Counted from the stretch's first letter, positions 27,993-37,237 are shown. The stretch: 64,000 nt of DNA from DATNPH01 sp036703315 (GCA_036703315.1 DATNPH010000120.1:1-64000), one strand, 5' to 3'. Numbers and translations: made by a program. Notes: generated by a model not told the origin, from the sequence alone.

Positions 27993-28277
27993 ATGAAAGA
28001 AGTTTTGATCAAGATTCTCCACTTCTTGGGATTGGCTTTTTGGGTTGAGATCGTCACCGACAATCCCCGTTGCACCTATTATTTCGGACCCTTCTTAAGT
28101 GAGGAGGAGGCTTACGCCGCCAAGAGTGGATACGTTGAAGATTTGGAAAACGAAGGCGCAAATATTACTTCTCTTGAGGTCAAGCGCTGCAAACCGGCTG
28201 ATTTGACGATCGCTGATGATTTGGGGGAGTTGACTGAATTCAGGCAAAGACCTACGTTCAGTAGACAACCATCCTAG
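27993..28277 (+). CDS. DUF1816-domain protein
   Basis: 94 residues. The pattern LAFWVEIVTDNPRCTYYFGPF followed by LSEEEAYAAKSGYVEDLENEGA is that of DUF1816, a small family restricted to cyanobacteria and plastid relatives and sometimes associated with phycobilisome-related genes. It is likely cytoplasmic and its function is unknown. It sits 61 bases after rlmB on the same strand. The ATG at 27993 follows AACCAGGTAAACAAC, which offers a weak ribosome binding site. Confidence 0.85.
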   Translation: MKEVLIKILHFLGLAFWVEIVTDNPRCTYYFGPFLSEEEAYAAKSGYVEDLENEGANITSLEVKRCKPADLTIADDLGELTEFRQRPTFSRQPS

Positions 28278-28372
28278 TACATGGATATCCGGTCATTGGT
28301 CATTGGTTGTACTTCAACTCAATGTACTGTTTTACTTCGCTCTACCGTCTATACCCTGTATTGGGGGCTGGG

Positions 28373-28410
28373 CGCTTTATCCCTGACCTCTTTGGTACCG
28401 GGATAAAGCG
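28373..28410. terminator. Perfect 11-bp hairpin between convergent genes
   Basis: CGCTTTATCCC (28373-28383) pairs with GGGATAAAGCG (28400-28410) around a 16-base loop. There is no long T-tract. It lies between the convergent DUF1816 and hydrolase genes and may serve both strands, or be a repeat element. Confidence 0.5.
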
Positions 28411-28509
28411 TCCTATGTTCGCTGACCAAGGCTTGTGTACATTAAAGCCTTAGGTTTATCTAGGGGAATAAGTCACTGGGACGTGGAAACTAGGAAAGTC
28501 TGATCCCCA

Positions 28510-29346
28510 TTACATCACAACTTGAGGGTGGAGTTCAATCCAACGATCGATGTCGCTTAGTACCTGATGGGGAATCTCCCAGGGAAACAGATGAGCAGTA
28601 TTAGGGTAGCACTGCCACTGGCAATCTTTGAGATGTTGAGCCGTTTCTCGGCTTGACTCAGCTGTAATATGGCGGTCAGCTGCCCCGGCTAAGACTAGGC
28701 AGGGGCATTGAATCTGCTGTATGTCTGGCAGTCGGTTGTATCCAGCTCTCAATGCCATGTTGAGGGCGCGTGTGGCAGCAGCAGAAGTTTGCAGATAGGC
28801 TGACATCGCTTCAACGGCGAGGTAGTGGTAAGCATTGGGGGTATGTTGTTGGATGAGGTAGCGATAGAGCGATCGCTTCCCGAATGTGTCAATATTCCAC
28901 TGCCAACCGGGTTGGAGGCGATTCAAAATCGAAGCGATCCCAGTGTAAAGATTATCCTCCCAGCTGATAGGGGGATGACTACCTCTGGGTCGAGCCGCTG
29001 TAGCAATTAAAATTAGACCGCTAACTCGCTCTGGTAGCCTCAGCGCCAGTTCCATTGCCAAAATTCCACCCAGTGACCAACCTAATACCAGGCAGCGGTC
29101 AATGTGGAAGCGATCAAGAAGAGCTTCCAGGTCAATTAGGTGGTCAGTCATATCAAAGTCCAATCGGGTTCGACTGTTGCCGTATCCCCGCAAATCGGGA
29201 GCGAGAGTCTGGAACCCTTGGGAGAGATGATTAGTAAAGACAGACATGCTACTGCCTGAACCAGGATGACCGTGGAGGCAAAGAATTGGGAAGCCCTTTC
29301 CCTGTAAGTGAATGTTGAGAGAAGCGGCATCAGGCTTAGAAACCAT
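28510..29346 (-). CDS. Alpha/beta hydrolase
   Basis: 278 residues from the ATG at 29346. The oxyanion turn is LCLHGHPGSGSS, the nucleophile S91 is in VLGWSLGGILAMEL, the acid in CLVLAGAADRHI and the catalytic His in NTAHLFPWE. It resembles the hydrolase/haloperoxidase-type esterases; the substrate is not predictable. An open frame continues upstream to 29460, but those extra 38 residues run through the MITE at 29430-29520, so the start at 29346 is preferred. It is transcribed alone. Confidence 0.85.
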   Translation of the reverse strand: MVSKPDAASLNIHLQGKGFPILCLHGHPGSGSSMSVFTNHLSQGFQTLAPDLRGYGNSRTRLDFDMTDHLIDLEALLDRFHIDRCLVLGWSLGGILAMELALRLPERVSGLILIATAARPRGSHPPISWEDNLYTGIASILNRLQPGWQWNIDTFGKRSLYRYLIQQHTPNAYHYLAVEAMSAYLQTSAAATRALNMALRAGYNRLPDIQQIQCPCLVLAGAADRHITAESSRETAQHLKDCQWQCYPNTAHLFPWEIPHQVLSDIDRWIELHPQVVM

Positions 29347-29429
29347 ATCAAGTTCTGCGAAATCGTTACTTTTATATTTATTAGCTCTTCTGCAATTGTT
29401 TGTTTCTGCAACACCCCTTCTAACAAATC

Positions 29430-29520
29430 CAGGACTTACGCAAATCGAGCCTTCAGGCACTACCTATAGCGTGAGGGTGGGCATAGCCCACCCTCAAAGA
29501 GAGGTTATGCGTAAGTCCTA
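29430..29520. mobile_element. MITE-like element, about 91 bp
   Basis: Perfect 12-bp terminal inverted repeats, AGGACTTACGCA (29431-29442) and TGCGTAAGTCCT (29508-29519). Inside is a perfect 10-bp hairpin, GAGGGTGGGC-ATA-GCCCACCCTC (29473-29495). A direct AAATC flanks both sides (29425-29429 and 29521-29525), consistent with a 5-bp target duplication. There is no coding capacity, so it would need a transposase in trans. Confidence 0.8.
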
Positions 29521-29684
29521 AAATCTACTCAAAGCATCCGGAATGCTTCTACTTCAGTTTGTATTACTTGCGTAATGCGCCAAAAGTCAGATGCAGCGAT
29601 TCGGTCTGTTTTCAAAGAGAAGACCCCTGTGATTAGTTGAACACCTGTAGTTGAGGGCAAGCAAATTCTTTTTGATAGCCTCCC

Positions 29685-29718
29685 CATGTAGAGGTGTTGT
29701 AGGCAATACCTCTACATG
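29685..29718. repeat. 11-bp inverted repeat ahead of the DyP gene
   Basis: CATGTAGAGGT (29685-29695) pairs with ACCTCTACATG (29708-29718) around a 12-base loop. There is no T-tract. It is likely a dispersed palindromic repeat or an operator; I cannot tell which. Confidence 0.55.
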
Positions 29719-29814
29719 AAATGAACCCTTAAAGCTGTGTGGTGCAGGACTAATCAGCGGAGTTGAACACAACTACGCATCCCAAGAAGTTACGACTGTT
29801 GTTAGTAATTCGTC

Positions 29815-31449
29815 ATGAATCAATACAAACCAGAAAAACACGACAAGCATGACAAACACGACAAACACGACAAATACGATAAACCTGGCAAACCCGATAA
29901 ACCGGGAAAGCCTGATAAGCCTGACAAACCGGGCAAACCCGACAAGCCCGGATATCCCACTTCAGTTAATCTAAAAGCCACTAGAATCGACTCCAACGCC
30001 CCGGAATACAAGCGAATGCTTAGAAACATGCAGGGCAATATTCTTAAAGGGCATGGTCGAGATTATTCGGTTCACATTTTCCTCAAATTTAGTGCCGACA
30101 CGCAGGCTGTTAAAAAATGGATTGAGGAATTTGCCAAAAAATATGTCACCTCAGCTGAGCAGCAGCTGATTGAAACTGAAAACTACAAGAAAAAAGGAAA
30201 GTCTGGTGGTCTGTTTGGCAATTTCTTCTTGTCTGCTAAAGGATATGAAGATCTAGGTTTCACCAAGGGGGAAATCCAATCAGCTTTTGTTGAGGAGGAT
30301 GTGTTCTTAGGGGAAAAGGTCGATGTAAAATTTATCAAAGGGATGGCTGCTGCCCAAAAAGAACTTAAAGATCCATCTGTAGAGACTTGGGAGAAAGGGT
30401 ACAGATATCAGCAGTCAACAATCGATGCTGTGATCCTCTTAGCAGATAAGGATGAGCAGTTGCTGTATCGCGAGGCAACTGCGATTATGCAAGACAAGAA
30501 GTTGCCTGTAACGGTATTGGCTGTAGAGTATGGGAATGCCTTGAGAAACGAGAAGGGAGAAGGCATTGAACACTTTGGATACGTTGATGGACGAAGCCAA
30601 CCTCTGTTTCTAAACAGTGACATTGAGGCTGAAAAAAATAAGGATGGGATCGACGAATGGGATCCCGCCGCACCACTAGAACTCGTCCTGGTTAAAGATC
30701 CTTTCGCTGAAGAGGAAGATTGCTTTGGCAGTTATGTTGTGTTCAGAAAACTTGAACAAAACGTCCGGGGATTCAAGCAGCGTGAAAAAGAGCTTGCTAA
30801 AGCTTTAGGGTTAATGGGTGATGATGCAGAAAGAGCCGGCGCTATGGCTGTGGGACGCTTTGAAGATGGTACACCTGTAGTCCTTCAGCCTACTGATGGT
30901 CTTGACTCGCCAGTTCCCAACAACTTCACTTATGACGATGATTCTAAAGGCATGAAATGTCCATTTCATGCCCATATTCGGAAAATGAACCCGCGAGGTG
31001 ACACTCCGAACTTTTTTGGTACGACTGAGGAGGCGAAGCGACAGCTACGTGAGGATGAACTGAATCATCGAATTATTAGGCGCGGTATTCCTTTCGGTAA
31101 GCGTGCAGTTGATCCGGACGACGACTCTGCTATCGAACGGTTGCCGACAGGTGGTGTAGGCTTGCTATTTATGTGTTTCCAAAGCAACATTGCCAGACAA
31201 TTCGGGTTCTTGCAGAAGAGTTGGGCTAATAACTTGAACTTCGTTCAACCCGCAACAGGGCTTGATCCAGTGATTGGGCAGAAAGCCACTGGCGAAGCCC
31301 CCTTAGCCCAACAGTGGCCGACGCAATGGGGGCACCAAGGCAAAAAGTCCTTTGATTTTGGGCAATTCGTAACGATGAAGGGTGGTGAATTCTTTTTTGC
31401 ACCAAGCCTTTCATTTCTCAGGGACTTGAAGAAAAAGGAAAAAGATTGA
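29815..31449 (+). CDS. DyP-type heme peroxidase with Lys-rich repeat N-terminus
   Basis: 544 residues. The DyP motif GYVDGRSQPLF (D258, R260) provides the acid-base Asp. The proximal heme His is in CPFHAHIRKMNPRGD (H387 preferred over H385), with R394 nearby, and GVGLLFMCFQSNIARQFGFLQ completes the heme pocket. DyP peroxidases oxidise dyes, phenols and other bulky substrates with H2O2. Residues 6-47 are a tandem array of KHD units, then KPGKPDKP units, encoded by repeated DNA at 29833-29955. No Tat or Sec signal is visible, so it is either cytoplasmic or exported by other means. It is monocistronic. Confidence 0.9.
   Translation: MNQYKPEKHDKHDKHDKHDKYDKPGKPDKPGKPDKPDKPGKPDKPGYPTSVNLKATRIDSNAPEYKRMLRNMQGNILKGHGRDYSVHIFLKFSADTQAVKKWIEEFAKKYVTSAEQQLIETENYKKKGKSGGLFGNFFLSAKGYEDLGFTKGEIQSAFVEEDVFLGEKVDVKFIKGMAAAQKELKDPSVETWEKGYRYQQSTIDAVILLADKDEQLLYREATAIMQDKKLPVTVLAVEYGNALRNEKGEGIEHFGYVDGRSQPLFLNSDIEAEKNKDGIDEWDPAAPLELVLVKDPFAEEEDCFGSYVVFRKLEQNVRGFKQREKELAKALGLMGDDAERAGAMAVGRFEDGTPVVLQPTDGLDSPVPNNFTYDDDSKGMKCPFHAHIRKMNPRGDTPNFFGTTEEAKRQLREDELNHRIIRRGIPFGKRAVDPDDDSAIERLPTGGVGLLFMCFQSNIARQFGFLQKSWANNLNFVQPATGLDPVIGQKATGEAPLAQQWPTQWGHQGKKSFDFGQFVTMKGGEFFFAPSLSFLRDLKKKEKD
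29833..29955 (+). repeat. In-frame tandem repeats encoding KHD and KPGKPDKP units
   Basis: A 9-bp unit (CATGACAAA/CACGACAAA) repeats about four times, then 9-12-bp units (AAACCTGGC, AAGCCTGAT and variants) repeat about nine times. All units are multiples of three, so length change would keep the frame. Confidence 0.8.
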
Positions 31450-31960
31450 GAAATCTCGGCTTTGCCTGCTCTAGTTGCTTCCCCTGCAAGATTGCTGTCA
31501 ATTCAAGCGCGTCGGAAGGCAATTGTTTACTAATGCACGCCAGAGCGGAATCGATAGCAGTGACTCGGTGGACAATCTGGTCGATCTCCATATCTAGTGC
31601 GCTTTAGTCAATCACTGCTTGACGGATAGGAGTACCTCCGTGATTTGCCGCCGCTGTCTCCTGTAATACCAATTTCCTAAATGCTTGCTACGTATACTCT
31701 TGTTGCTCCCCCCAAAACATCGGGGGCTTGGAGGGCTAATATCTGTAGCGGACAAAAATAGAAATGGTACGGGGGATCAGAAAATAAATGATCCATCTCT
31801 AGGGCGAGTCAACAAAGTTAATCAGTTATCCCATTGACTCAATTGCAGCGACTCGCCCCTACATGGGATACTTTCTTATTTGGAACTCTCTAAGCGGGCT
31901 GGGCTACGTGCTGTGCTTGCAGAATGACTACCAAGAATTCCTCTTACTAGCTAAGTATTA
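31450..31960. other. Intergenic region with a possible small minus-strand frame and an inverted repeat
   Basis: A minus-strand frame from ATG at 31591 to 31418 could encode 57 residues (MEIDQIVHRVTAIDSALACI at the start). It has no ribosome binding site and overlaps the DyP 3' end, so I rate it as a possible remnant only. An inverted repeat AGGGCGAGTC (about 31800) with GACTCGCCCCT (about 31850) flanks a 40-base spacer. Nothing else is recognisable. Confidence 0.4.
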
Positions 31961-32728
31961 TTACTCAGCTGACTTAAAATCATCATTATTGTTCCGGTAA
32001 CGCTCATCCCAGCGCTCCTCGAAGGGACGGCGTGGTGATTCCGGCAATTTAACTAAACTAGTAAGAGGAGTTGAGTTGTTATATTTAGCATTGCCATCAA
32101 ATCGCCAGTGCCAAGGTTCAAAAATAGTACCTCCAGTATAATTTTTCGGGTAAGAAAGAGTAAACCCAAACTCTTGGGCATGTTGTTGTAACCAACGATA
32201 AGTGCGAGTATTAGCAAAATCAAAGCTAATCGTATTGATATCAATTGCCAATCCAGTGCTGTGTTCGCTAAAACCTGGTGGAGCTACGATTTCAGATCTA
32301 CCAAGATACTGCTGTTTAACTAGTTTCCTTTGTGGTTCAGTTAGCTTATCACTATAGAATTTATTAATAGGTTTGCGGACATTACTACGCTTAAAGAATA
32401 GCTCTACTTGGTTATTGTAATTGCGATAGCCTGAGACAATCGATAGCCTTATTCCAGACTTAGCTGCTGCACTTCTCATATCTCTAAAAGCAGCTAATAG
32501 GTCTTGACTTAAAAAATTCATGTCTGGATAGGCTAAATAACCTTTATGCTGAGCTACTTCAGCCAAAAACATCTTGTGTCCTTCGGTTAAATCGCCATAT
32601 CGATAGGGGTGGCGTCCGAATGATGCTTCAGCATTTATTTTCCCCAAAAAACTTAATGCACAAAACAGTAAAACTAAAAATAGGTAATTCCATAGTCGTT
32701 TCATTTTAAAAATCTTGATATTCTTCAT
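31961..32728 (-). CDS. D-alanyl-D-alanine carboxypeptidase, VanY-like (peptidase M15B)
   Basis: 255 residues. An N-terminal hydrophobic segment (LWNYLFLVLLFCALSFLG) acts as a signal peptide or anchor. The zinc site motifs are SGYRNYNNQVELFF, FSEHSTGLAIDI (His and Asp ligands) and EPWHWRF (the last His). It trims the terminal D-Ala of peptidoglycan peptides in the periplasm. Base composition is more AT-rich than the neighbouring genes. The start at 32728 could be replaced by the MKRLWNYLF Met (residue 9), which makes a cleaner signal peptide. It stands alone. Confidence 0.9.
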   Translation of the reverse strand: MKNIKIFKMKRLWNYLFLVLLFCALSFLGKINAEASFGRHPYRYGDLTEGHKMFLAEVAQHKGYLAYPDMNFLSQDLLAAFRDMRSAAAKSGIRLSIVSGYRNYNNQVELFFKRSNVRKPINKFYSDKLTEPQRKLVKQQYLGRSEIVAPPGFSEHSTGLAIDINTISFDFANTRTYRWLQQHAQEFGFTLSYPKNYTGGTIFEPWHWRFDGNAKYNNSTPLTSLVKLPESPRRPFEERWDERYRNNNDDFKSAE

Positions 32729-33125
32729 AAGAGAAATTTAGGTAAACAGAAAATATCATTCAATCCTATATAAGTATGAATTACATAAAACTCTAACTGC
32801 AATAGATGAAAAACTTTAAAGAATTTCATGGTAAATCGTATCTATTTTATTTTTAATAAGATGAAAAATATAGAGGTTTTCAAGTGCGTATCATACAGAC
32901 GACTTTTAAGGGCACGATATTATTGTGCCCCTACCCTGCGGCGTAGGCAACGCAGAGTTACTATAAATACAGGTGCGATAACCATAACCCTAGATATCCT
33001 GCTTCGCTAACGCACCTAAATAAAGGCTAAAACTGGAGCGATCGCACTCGGAAGTATTGGAGTAAAGTGCATTAGTGTATCACTTGTGTCAGTTCTAGAG
33101 ACGATTAAGTAAACAACGAGATTTG
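32729..33125. other. Intergenic region with a dispersed palindrome
   Basis: The segment 32906-32933 contains GGGCAC and GTGCCC arms flanked by TTAA and CTAC, a dispersed palindrome type seen in cyanobacterial genomes. Further on, GGTGCGATAACC and CGCTAACGCACC repeat fragments occur. No gene is supported. Confidence 0.45.
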
Positions 33126-33857
33126 TTATCGGCTAGTGTTGCTCTTCTCGACGTAGCCGCCAGCGTAGTCAATTACGCACATAGACCGATACTTGGCATG
33201 AGAACCATAGCCAACCCCAGCCACCCGAAAATTGGAGTTAAAGATATTATTCCTATGGCCCCGATCAGGAACCGCATCATCAACAATTAACTGAAGCACG
33301 ATCGCTTGAGCTGTGTCTGCACCATAACTGATATTTTCACCTGCAATTTTTTGCCAAGTACCGTAGCGGTTGATGCGAGTAAATGGGCTACTGCCATCGC
33401 TACCTGTGTGACCTGTCGTACCTTTTGCTCCTTGGTCTTTTGCATGCTCCTTAGCCGCAAGCGACATCCCTCTAGATACACTCAAAGCCGTCAGAGGACG
33501 AGCTGACTTTAAAAATTGAATCGCCTCATCAACAGCTTTCACCCCTTCTTGAGTCTGCAAATAAGTATTGGCAGAGATTCTTACTCGGTTGCCCTCAAAG
33601 CGCTTTCTCCAGTTTTCCAACACAGATACATAAGCCGCAGGATTTGTCCGAGCCTGGTTCATCTCATCAACAACCGATTGTTCCAGTGGTGAGAGAGCAT
33701 TTGCCTGAGCTAACAAAGTTGTTCCTTTTGGAGAAAGTGTAATCGGGATGTCATTGGAACGAAGATTTGCAACAACTTGGCTTGCTTGAGAGGCAGTGGG
33801 AAAAAATGTTAGAAGCGTAATAGGGGCAATGACAGCCCAAAGTTGAACGCGACGCAT
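33126..33857 (-). CDS. Secreted CAP/SCP (PR-1-like) domain protein
   Basis: 243 residues with a signal peptide (VQLWAVIAPITLLTFFPTASQAS). The CAP domain spans about 60-235: VVDEMNQARTNPAAYVSVLE, GTTGHTGSDGSSPFTRINRYGTW, AGENISYG and PDRGHRNNIFNSNFRVAGVGYG carry the conserved His, Glu, Glu and His of the CAP cavity. Bacterial CAP proteins are extracellular and their activity is mostly unknown. No operon partner. Start at 33857 fits the signal peptide. Confidence 0.9.
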   Translation of the reverse strand: MRRVQLWAVIAPITLLTFFPTASQASQVVANLRSNDIPITLSPKGTTLLAQANALSPLEQSVVDEMNQARTNPAAYVSVLENWRKRFEGNRVRISANTYLQTQEGVKAVDEAIQFLKSARPLTALSVSRGMSLAAKEHAKDQGAKGTTGHTGSDGSSPFTRINRYGTWQKIAGENISYGADTAQAIVLQLIVDDAVPDRGHRNNIFNSNFRVAGVGYGSHAKYRSMCVIDYAGGYVEKSNTSR

Positions 33858-34340
33858 TAATTACCTCGTACAGAAGAATTTTCAAGGACGACGCACCGAA
33901 ACAGAGTTAATTACTTAGACGACGATTGATATAAAAAGTTTCCTGCTCTTGTCCTAAAAGAAGAAAGCTACAAAGAGTAATGCCCTTGCCTTGAACTTGT
34001 CATCTAGCTCATCTTACAAAATAGTGATCGCCTCGATAATCTTGCACAAATTGCTGACTAAATTATCAAAAATCAAAGTTTTAAATATATATAAGCAAAA
34101 GTAAATTATACAATTTCTTTAAGATTATTTATATTTATTGAATTTTTGCTCAGTGTTGAAGGTTTCATAAGGATATTTAATATAAAAATTAAATAAGTGA
34201 CAGCTTATCAAGGTCATGTAAGCTGTCACTATGGATTAGTAATTCAGCGAAATTGAACTAGACTCCTAATTCGCTTGGAACAGCAAAATTCCCCAAACAA
34301 CGATTAAAAAACATCGAATTATATGCATAAACTACTTCGT
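33858..34340. other. AT-rich intergenic region
   Basis: The stretch 34060-34200 is extremely AT-rich (long runs of T/A) and gives way to the CAP-gene promoter on one side and the 3' end of the protease remnant on the other. TGACAGCTTATCAAGG and AGCTGTCAC near 34197-34230 form a short inverted repeat. No gene is seen. Confidence 0.4.
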
Positions 34341-34894
34341 TTAGAATAGAAAACCGTCCGGTGGGTTTGTCGTATTATCGGCTGGCAAAGAGGGAGGATT
34401 GGGATTTGCGAAATTGCGTGGGCGAGGAGAACTGCTAGCAGAAATTCCTAGATTCATCCCCATTTGTTGAGCTAGCTTTGTAAAGGTATTAATAGGGATT
34501 CCCCAGTTAAAACCTGTTTTGAGTGCTGTATTGTCAGAGTCGCGATCGCCTCCACAATGCACTCCCACTAATTGCCCATTGCTGTTAAACACAGATCCAC
34601 CGCCCATGCCCGTATAAGTTAAGCTTGTGTGAGTGAATCCATAACCATCTCGACTTACTGAGTTCACTCGACTGGACACCATTCCCTTGGTGAACTGAAA
34701 TTCGTCTAAATCGCTGTTTCGATTATTGGCAGGTTGGGGAAAACCAGCTACATAGATTTCATCCCCTTCTGCTAACTGATCCGAGTTAGCGATTGTGCAC
34801 CTCCCCAAACTGCTCCTTGGTAAGGAGGGACAGAGGGAGTAAAAGACAGTGCGATCGCACCTATCACTAAACCAGCAAAGCGATCACCCTCTGC
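34341..34894 (-). pseudogene. Decayed trypsin-like serine protease (internal deletion, frameshift, Ser lost)
   Basis: The open part (34341-34808, 155 residues) is the C-terminal lobe of a trypsin-like protease: IANSDQLAEGDEIYVAGFP and TYTGMGGGSVFNSNGQLVG. The nucleophile motif should read GMSGGP; here it is GMGGGS, so the catalytic Ser is Gly. In another frame just upstream (34894-34780 region), a signal-peptide-like sequence FAGLVIGAIALSFTPSVPPY is present. Everything between, including the segments that carry the catalytic His and Asp, is missing. This indicates an internal deletion plus frameshift. The open part could only start at TTG 34808. Confidence 0.75.
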
Positions 34895-35121
34895 TCAGGA
34901 AAAACCCTAGTTAGTAACTTCAATGAATATACGGTGGTGCAAAAGTAGGCTTCCTGCCTGTTCAACCAGCCGTCTCACAGTTTTTTTGTGGAACTAATCG
35001 AATTGCTACCAGTAGCGTAAGCTTTAAGCGGTTCTCTCTATAGGACTATGCTGAGCACTGATCCATTTCAGCCATAGCCCTATACTGGAATTTGCATTTG
35101 GAGTCAGAAAGGAGGCGCGGC

Positions 35122-36582
35122 ATGGCATCCATCCGGGAGTTGCACAGACAACTCATTCGAAAAGAACGTTCAAGCGTGGAAATCACCCAAGAAGCCCTAG
35201 ACCGAATTCAGGAGCTAGAGCCGAAATTGCACAGCTTTTTGAGCGTAACATCAGAACAAGCCCTAGAGCAGGCGCGTCAAGTGGATGCCAAAATTGCTGC
35301 TGGTGAAGAAATAGGGCTACTGGCGGGGATTCCTATTGGCATCAAAGACAATATGTGTACTAAGGGAATTCGCACTACTTGTGCGTCCCGCATTCTAGAA
35401 AATTTTGTGCCGCCCTACGAGTCAACGGTGACGCAAAAGCTAAAGGATGCCGGAGCGGTGATGGTGGGCAAAACCAATCTCGATGAATTTGCGATGGGCG
35501 GTTCCACCGAAAGTTCGGCTTATCAACTCACGGCTAATCCTTGGGATTTGTCGCGGGTACCAGGAGGTTCTTCTGGTGGTTCGGCGGCAGCGGTGGCGTC
35601 GGGGGAGTGTGTGGTTGCCCTCGGTTCCGATACTGGTGGATCGATTCGTCAACCCGCGTCTTTCTGCGGCGTTGTTGGTATGAAACCTACCTATGGTTTG
35701 GTTTCCCGTTACGGTCTTGTCGCTTTTGCCTCTTCTTTGGATCAAATTGGACCGTTTGGGCGAACGGTAGAAGATGCGGCGATTTTATTAGGTGCGATCG
35801 CGGGTTATGACGCCAAGGACAGCACCAGCCTCAACGTCGAAATCCCTGACTACACTAAGGTACTCCAGCCTGATCTTCGACCTAGAGGACGCCTCAGGAT
35901 TGGTGTTATTACAGAAACCTTCGGCGAAGGCTTGGACCCTATTGTTGAACAAACCGTTACCAAAGCGATCGATCAACTGCAAAACTTGGGTGCCGAAATC
36001 CATGCGGTTTCCTGTCCCCGGTTCCGCTACGGTTTGCCGACCTACTACATCATTGCCCCTAGTGAGGCATCGGCAAATCTCGCTCGCTACGATGGCGTCA
36101 AGTATGGTGCCCGAGCATCTGACACTGAAAATCTCCTCTCGATGTACAAGAAAACTCGCGCCGCAGGGTTCGGAAAAGAGGTCAAACGCCGGATTCTAGT
36201 CGGTACCTATGCTCTGTCAGCGGGATACTACGACGCCTATTACCTCAAAGCCCAAAAAGTCCGCACTCTGATCAAACAAGACTTTGAGGCTGCCTTTGAG
36301 AAAGTTGATGTCCTAGTCTGTCCTACCGCTCCCACAACGGCTTATAAAGCTGGGGAAAAGACAGAAGACCCGTTAAGTATGTATCTTGGCGACCTGATGA
36401 CCATCCCGGTAAACCTCGCCGGGTTGCCAGGAATCAGTGTACCCTGTGGATTTGATGAGAATGGTCTCCCGATTGGGATGCAACTGATTGGCAAAGTCCT
36501 ACGCGAAGACCAGTTGTTTCAGGTGGCTTATGCCTACGAGCAAGCTACACAATGGCATTTACAAGCACCTCCGCTGAAGTAG
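35122..36582 (+). CDS. gatA: Aspartyl/glutamyl-tRNA amidotransferase subunit A
   Basis: 486 residues from ATG 35122. An AAAGGAGG six bases upstream decides this start; an earlier in-frame TTG at 35092 is less likely. Amidase-signature motifs are present: IKDNMCTKGIRTTCASRIL contains the catalytic Lys, and VPGGSSGGSAAAVASG with LGSDTGGSIRQPASFCG carries the cis-Ser and nucleophilic Ser. GatA supplies ammonia from glutamine to convert Glu-tRNA-Gln to Gln-tRNA-Gln. gatB and gatC are not adjacent, the usual situation in cyanobacteria. Confidence 0.96.
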   Translation: MASIRELHRQLIRKERSSVEITQEALDRIQELEPKLHSFLSVTSEQALEQARQVDAKIAAGEEIGLLAGIPIGIKDNMCTKGIRTTCASRILENFVPPYESTVTQKLKDAGAVMVGKTNLDEFAMGGSTESSAYQLTANPWDLSRVPGGSSGGSAAAVASGECVVALGSDTGGSIRQPASFCGVVGMKPTYGLVSRYGLVAFASSLDQIGPFGRTVEDAAILLGAIAGYDAKDSTSLNVEIPDYTKVLQPDLRPRGRLRIGVITETFGEGLDPIVEQTVTKAIDQLQNLGAEIHAVSCPRFRYGLPTYYIIAPSEASANLARYDGVKYGARASDTENLLSMYKKTRAAGFGKEVKRRILVGTYALSAGYYDAYYLKAQKVRTLIKQDFEAAFEKVDVLVCPTAPTTAYKAGEKTEDPLSMYLGDLMTIPVNLAGLPGISVPCGFDENGLPIGMQLIGKVLREDQLFQVAYAYEQATQWHLQAPPLK

Positions 36583-36661
36583 AGGTGAGGAGGGATTTGC
36601 TGAAGCTCTCATACCTAAAGGTGTGGGAGCTTCAGGATGTGAGGAATGATTTGATAGCCTT

Positions 36662-37237
36662 ATGAATTATCTCGCGCATTTATATTTAGCCGAAGATTCA
36701 CCAGAATCAATTCTCGGTAATTTATTAGGAGATTTCCTAAAAGGGTGGCGTGCAGACAATTACTGCAAACCAATAAGAAAGGGCATACAATTACATAGAA
36801 AAGTTGATTTATATACTGATCTTCATCTGATTGTACGCGACAGTAAAAGATTAATTAGTCCAGTTAATCAGCGATATGCTGGAATAATTGTTGATGTTTT
36901 TTATGACCATTTCTTAGCTAAAGATTGGTCAGATTATTCACCTATATCTCTACAAAGTTTTACTTCAAGAGTTTATGATATATTACAGAAAAATGAAGCA
37001 ATTCTTCCTGATTCACTGAGGAATTATTTACCTAATATCATTCATAGGAATTTATTAATGTCTTATGCAAAAATATCAGGTATTAAGTTTGCGCTCCAAA
37101 GGATATCAGCTAGATTGAAGAGAGAAAATCAATTAGAAAGTGCATCAGAAGATTTGCTCACTAATTATGAATGTTTTGAATTGAATTTTAGACAATTTTT
37201 TCCTGAACTAATTAGTTACGTTAAAACATTACGATAA
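36662..37237 (+). CDS. acpH: Acyl carrier protein phosphodiesterase (DUF479/AcpH-like)
   Basis: 191 residues. MNYLAHLYLAEDSPESILGNLLGDFLKG is the family signature, with GIQLHRKVDLYTD and VDVFYDHFLAKDWSDYS carrying the HD-like metal ligands. AcpH removes the phosphopantetheine arm from ACP; other members of this family are unassigned, so the exact substrate is less certain. The gene is distinctly AT-rich with many AAT/TTA/ATA codons compared with gatA upstream, which suggests acquisition by transfer. It sits 79 bases after gatA. Confidence 0.82.
   Translation: MNYLAHLYLAEDSPESILGNLLGDFLKGWRADNYCKPIRKGIQLHRKVDLYTDLHLIVRDSKRLISPVNQRYAGIIVDVFYDHFLAKDWSDYSPISLQSFTSRVYDILQKNEAILPDSLRNYLPNIIHRNLLMSYAKISGIKFALQRISARLKRENQLESASEDLLTNYECFELNFRQFFPELISYVKTLR

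Noticed and set aside
29148..29521. Frames on both strands near the hydrolase start, including the 38-residue extension
   Set aside because: They are produced by read-through of the MITE and hydrolase antisense; the domain starts at 29346.
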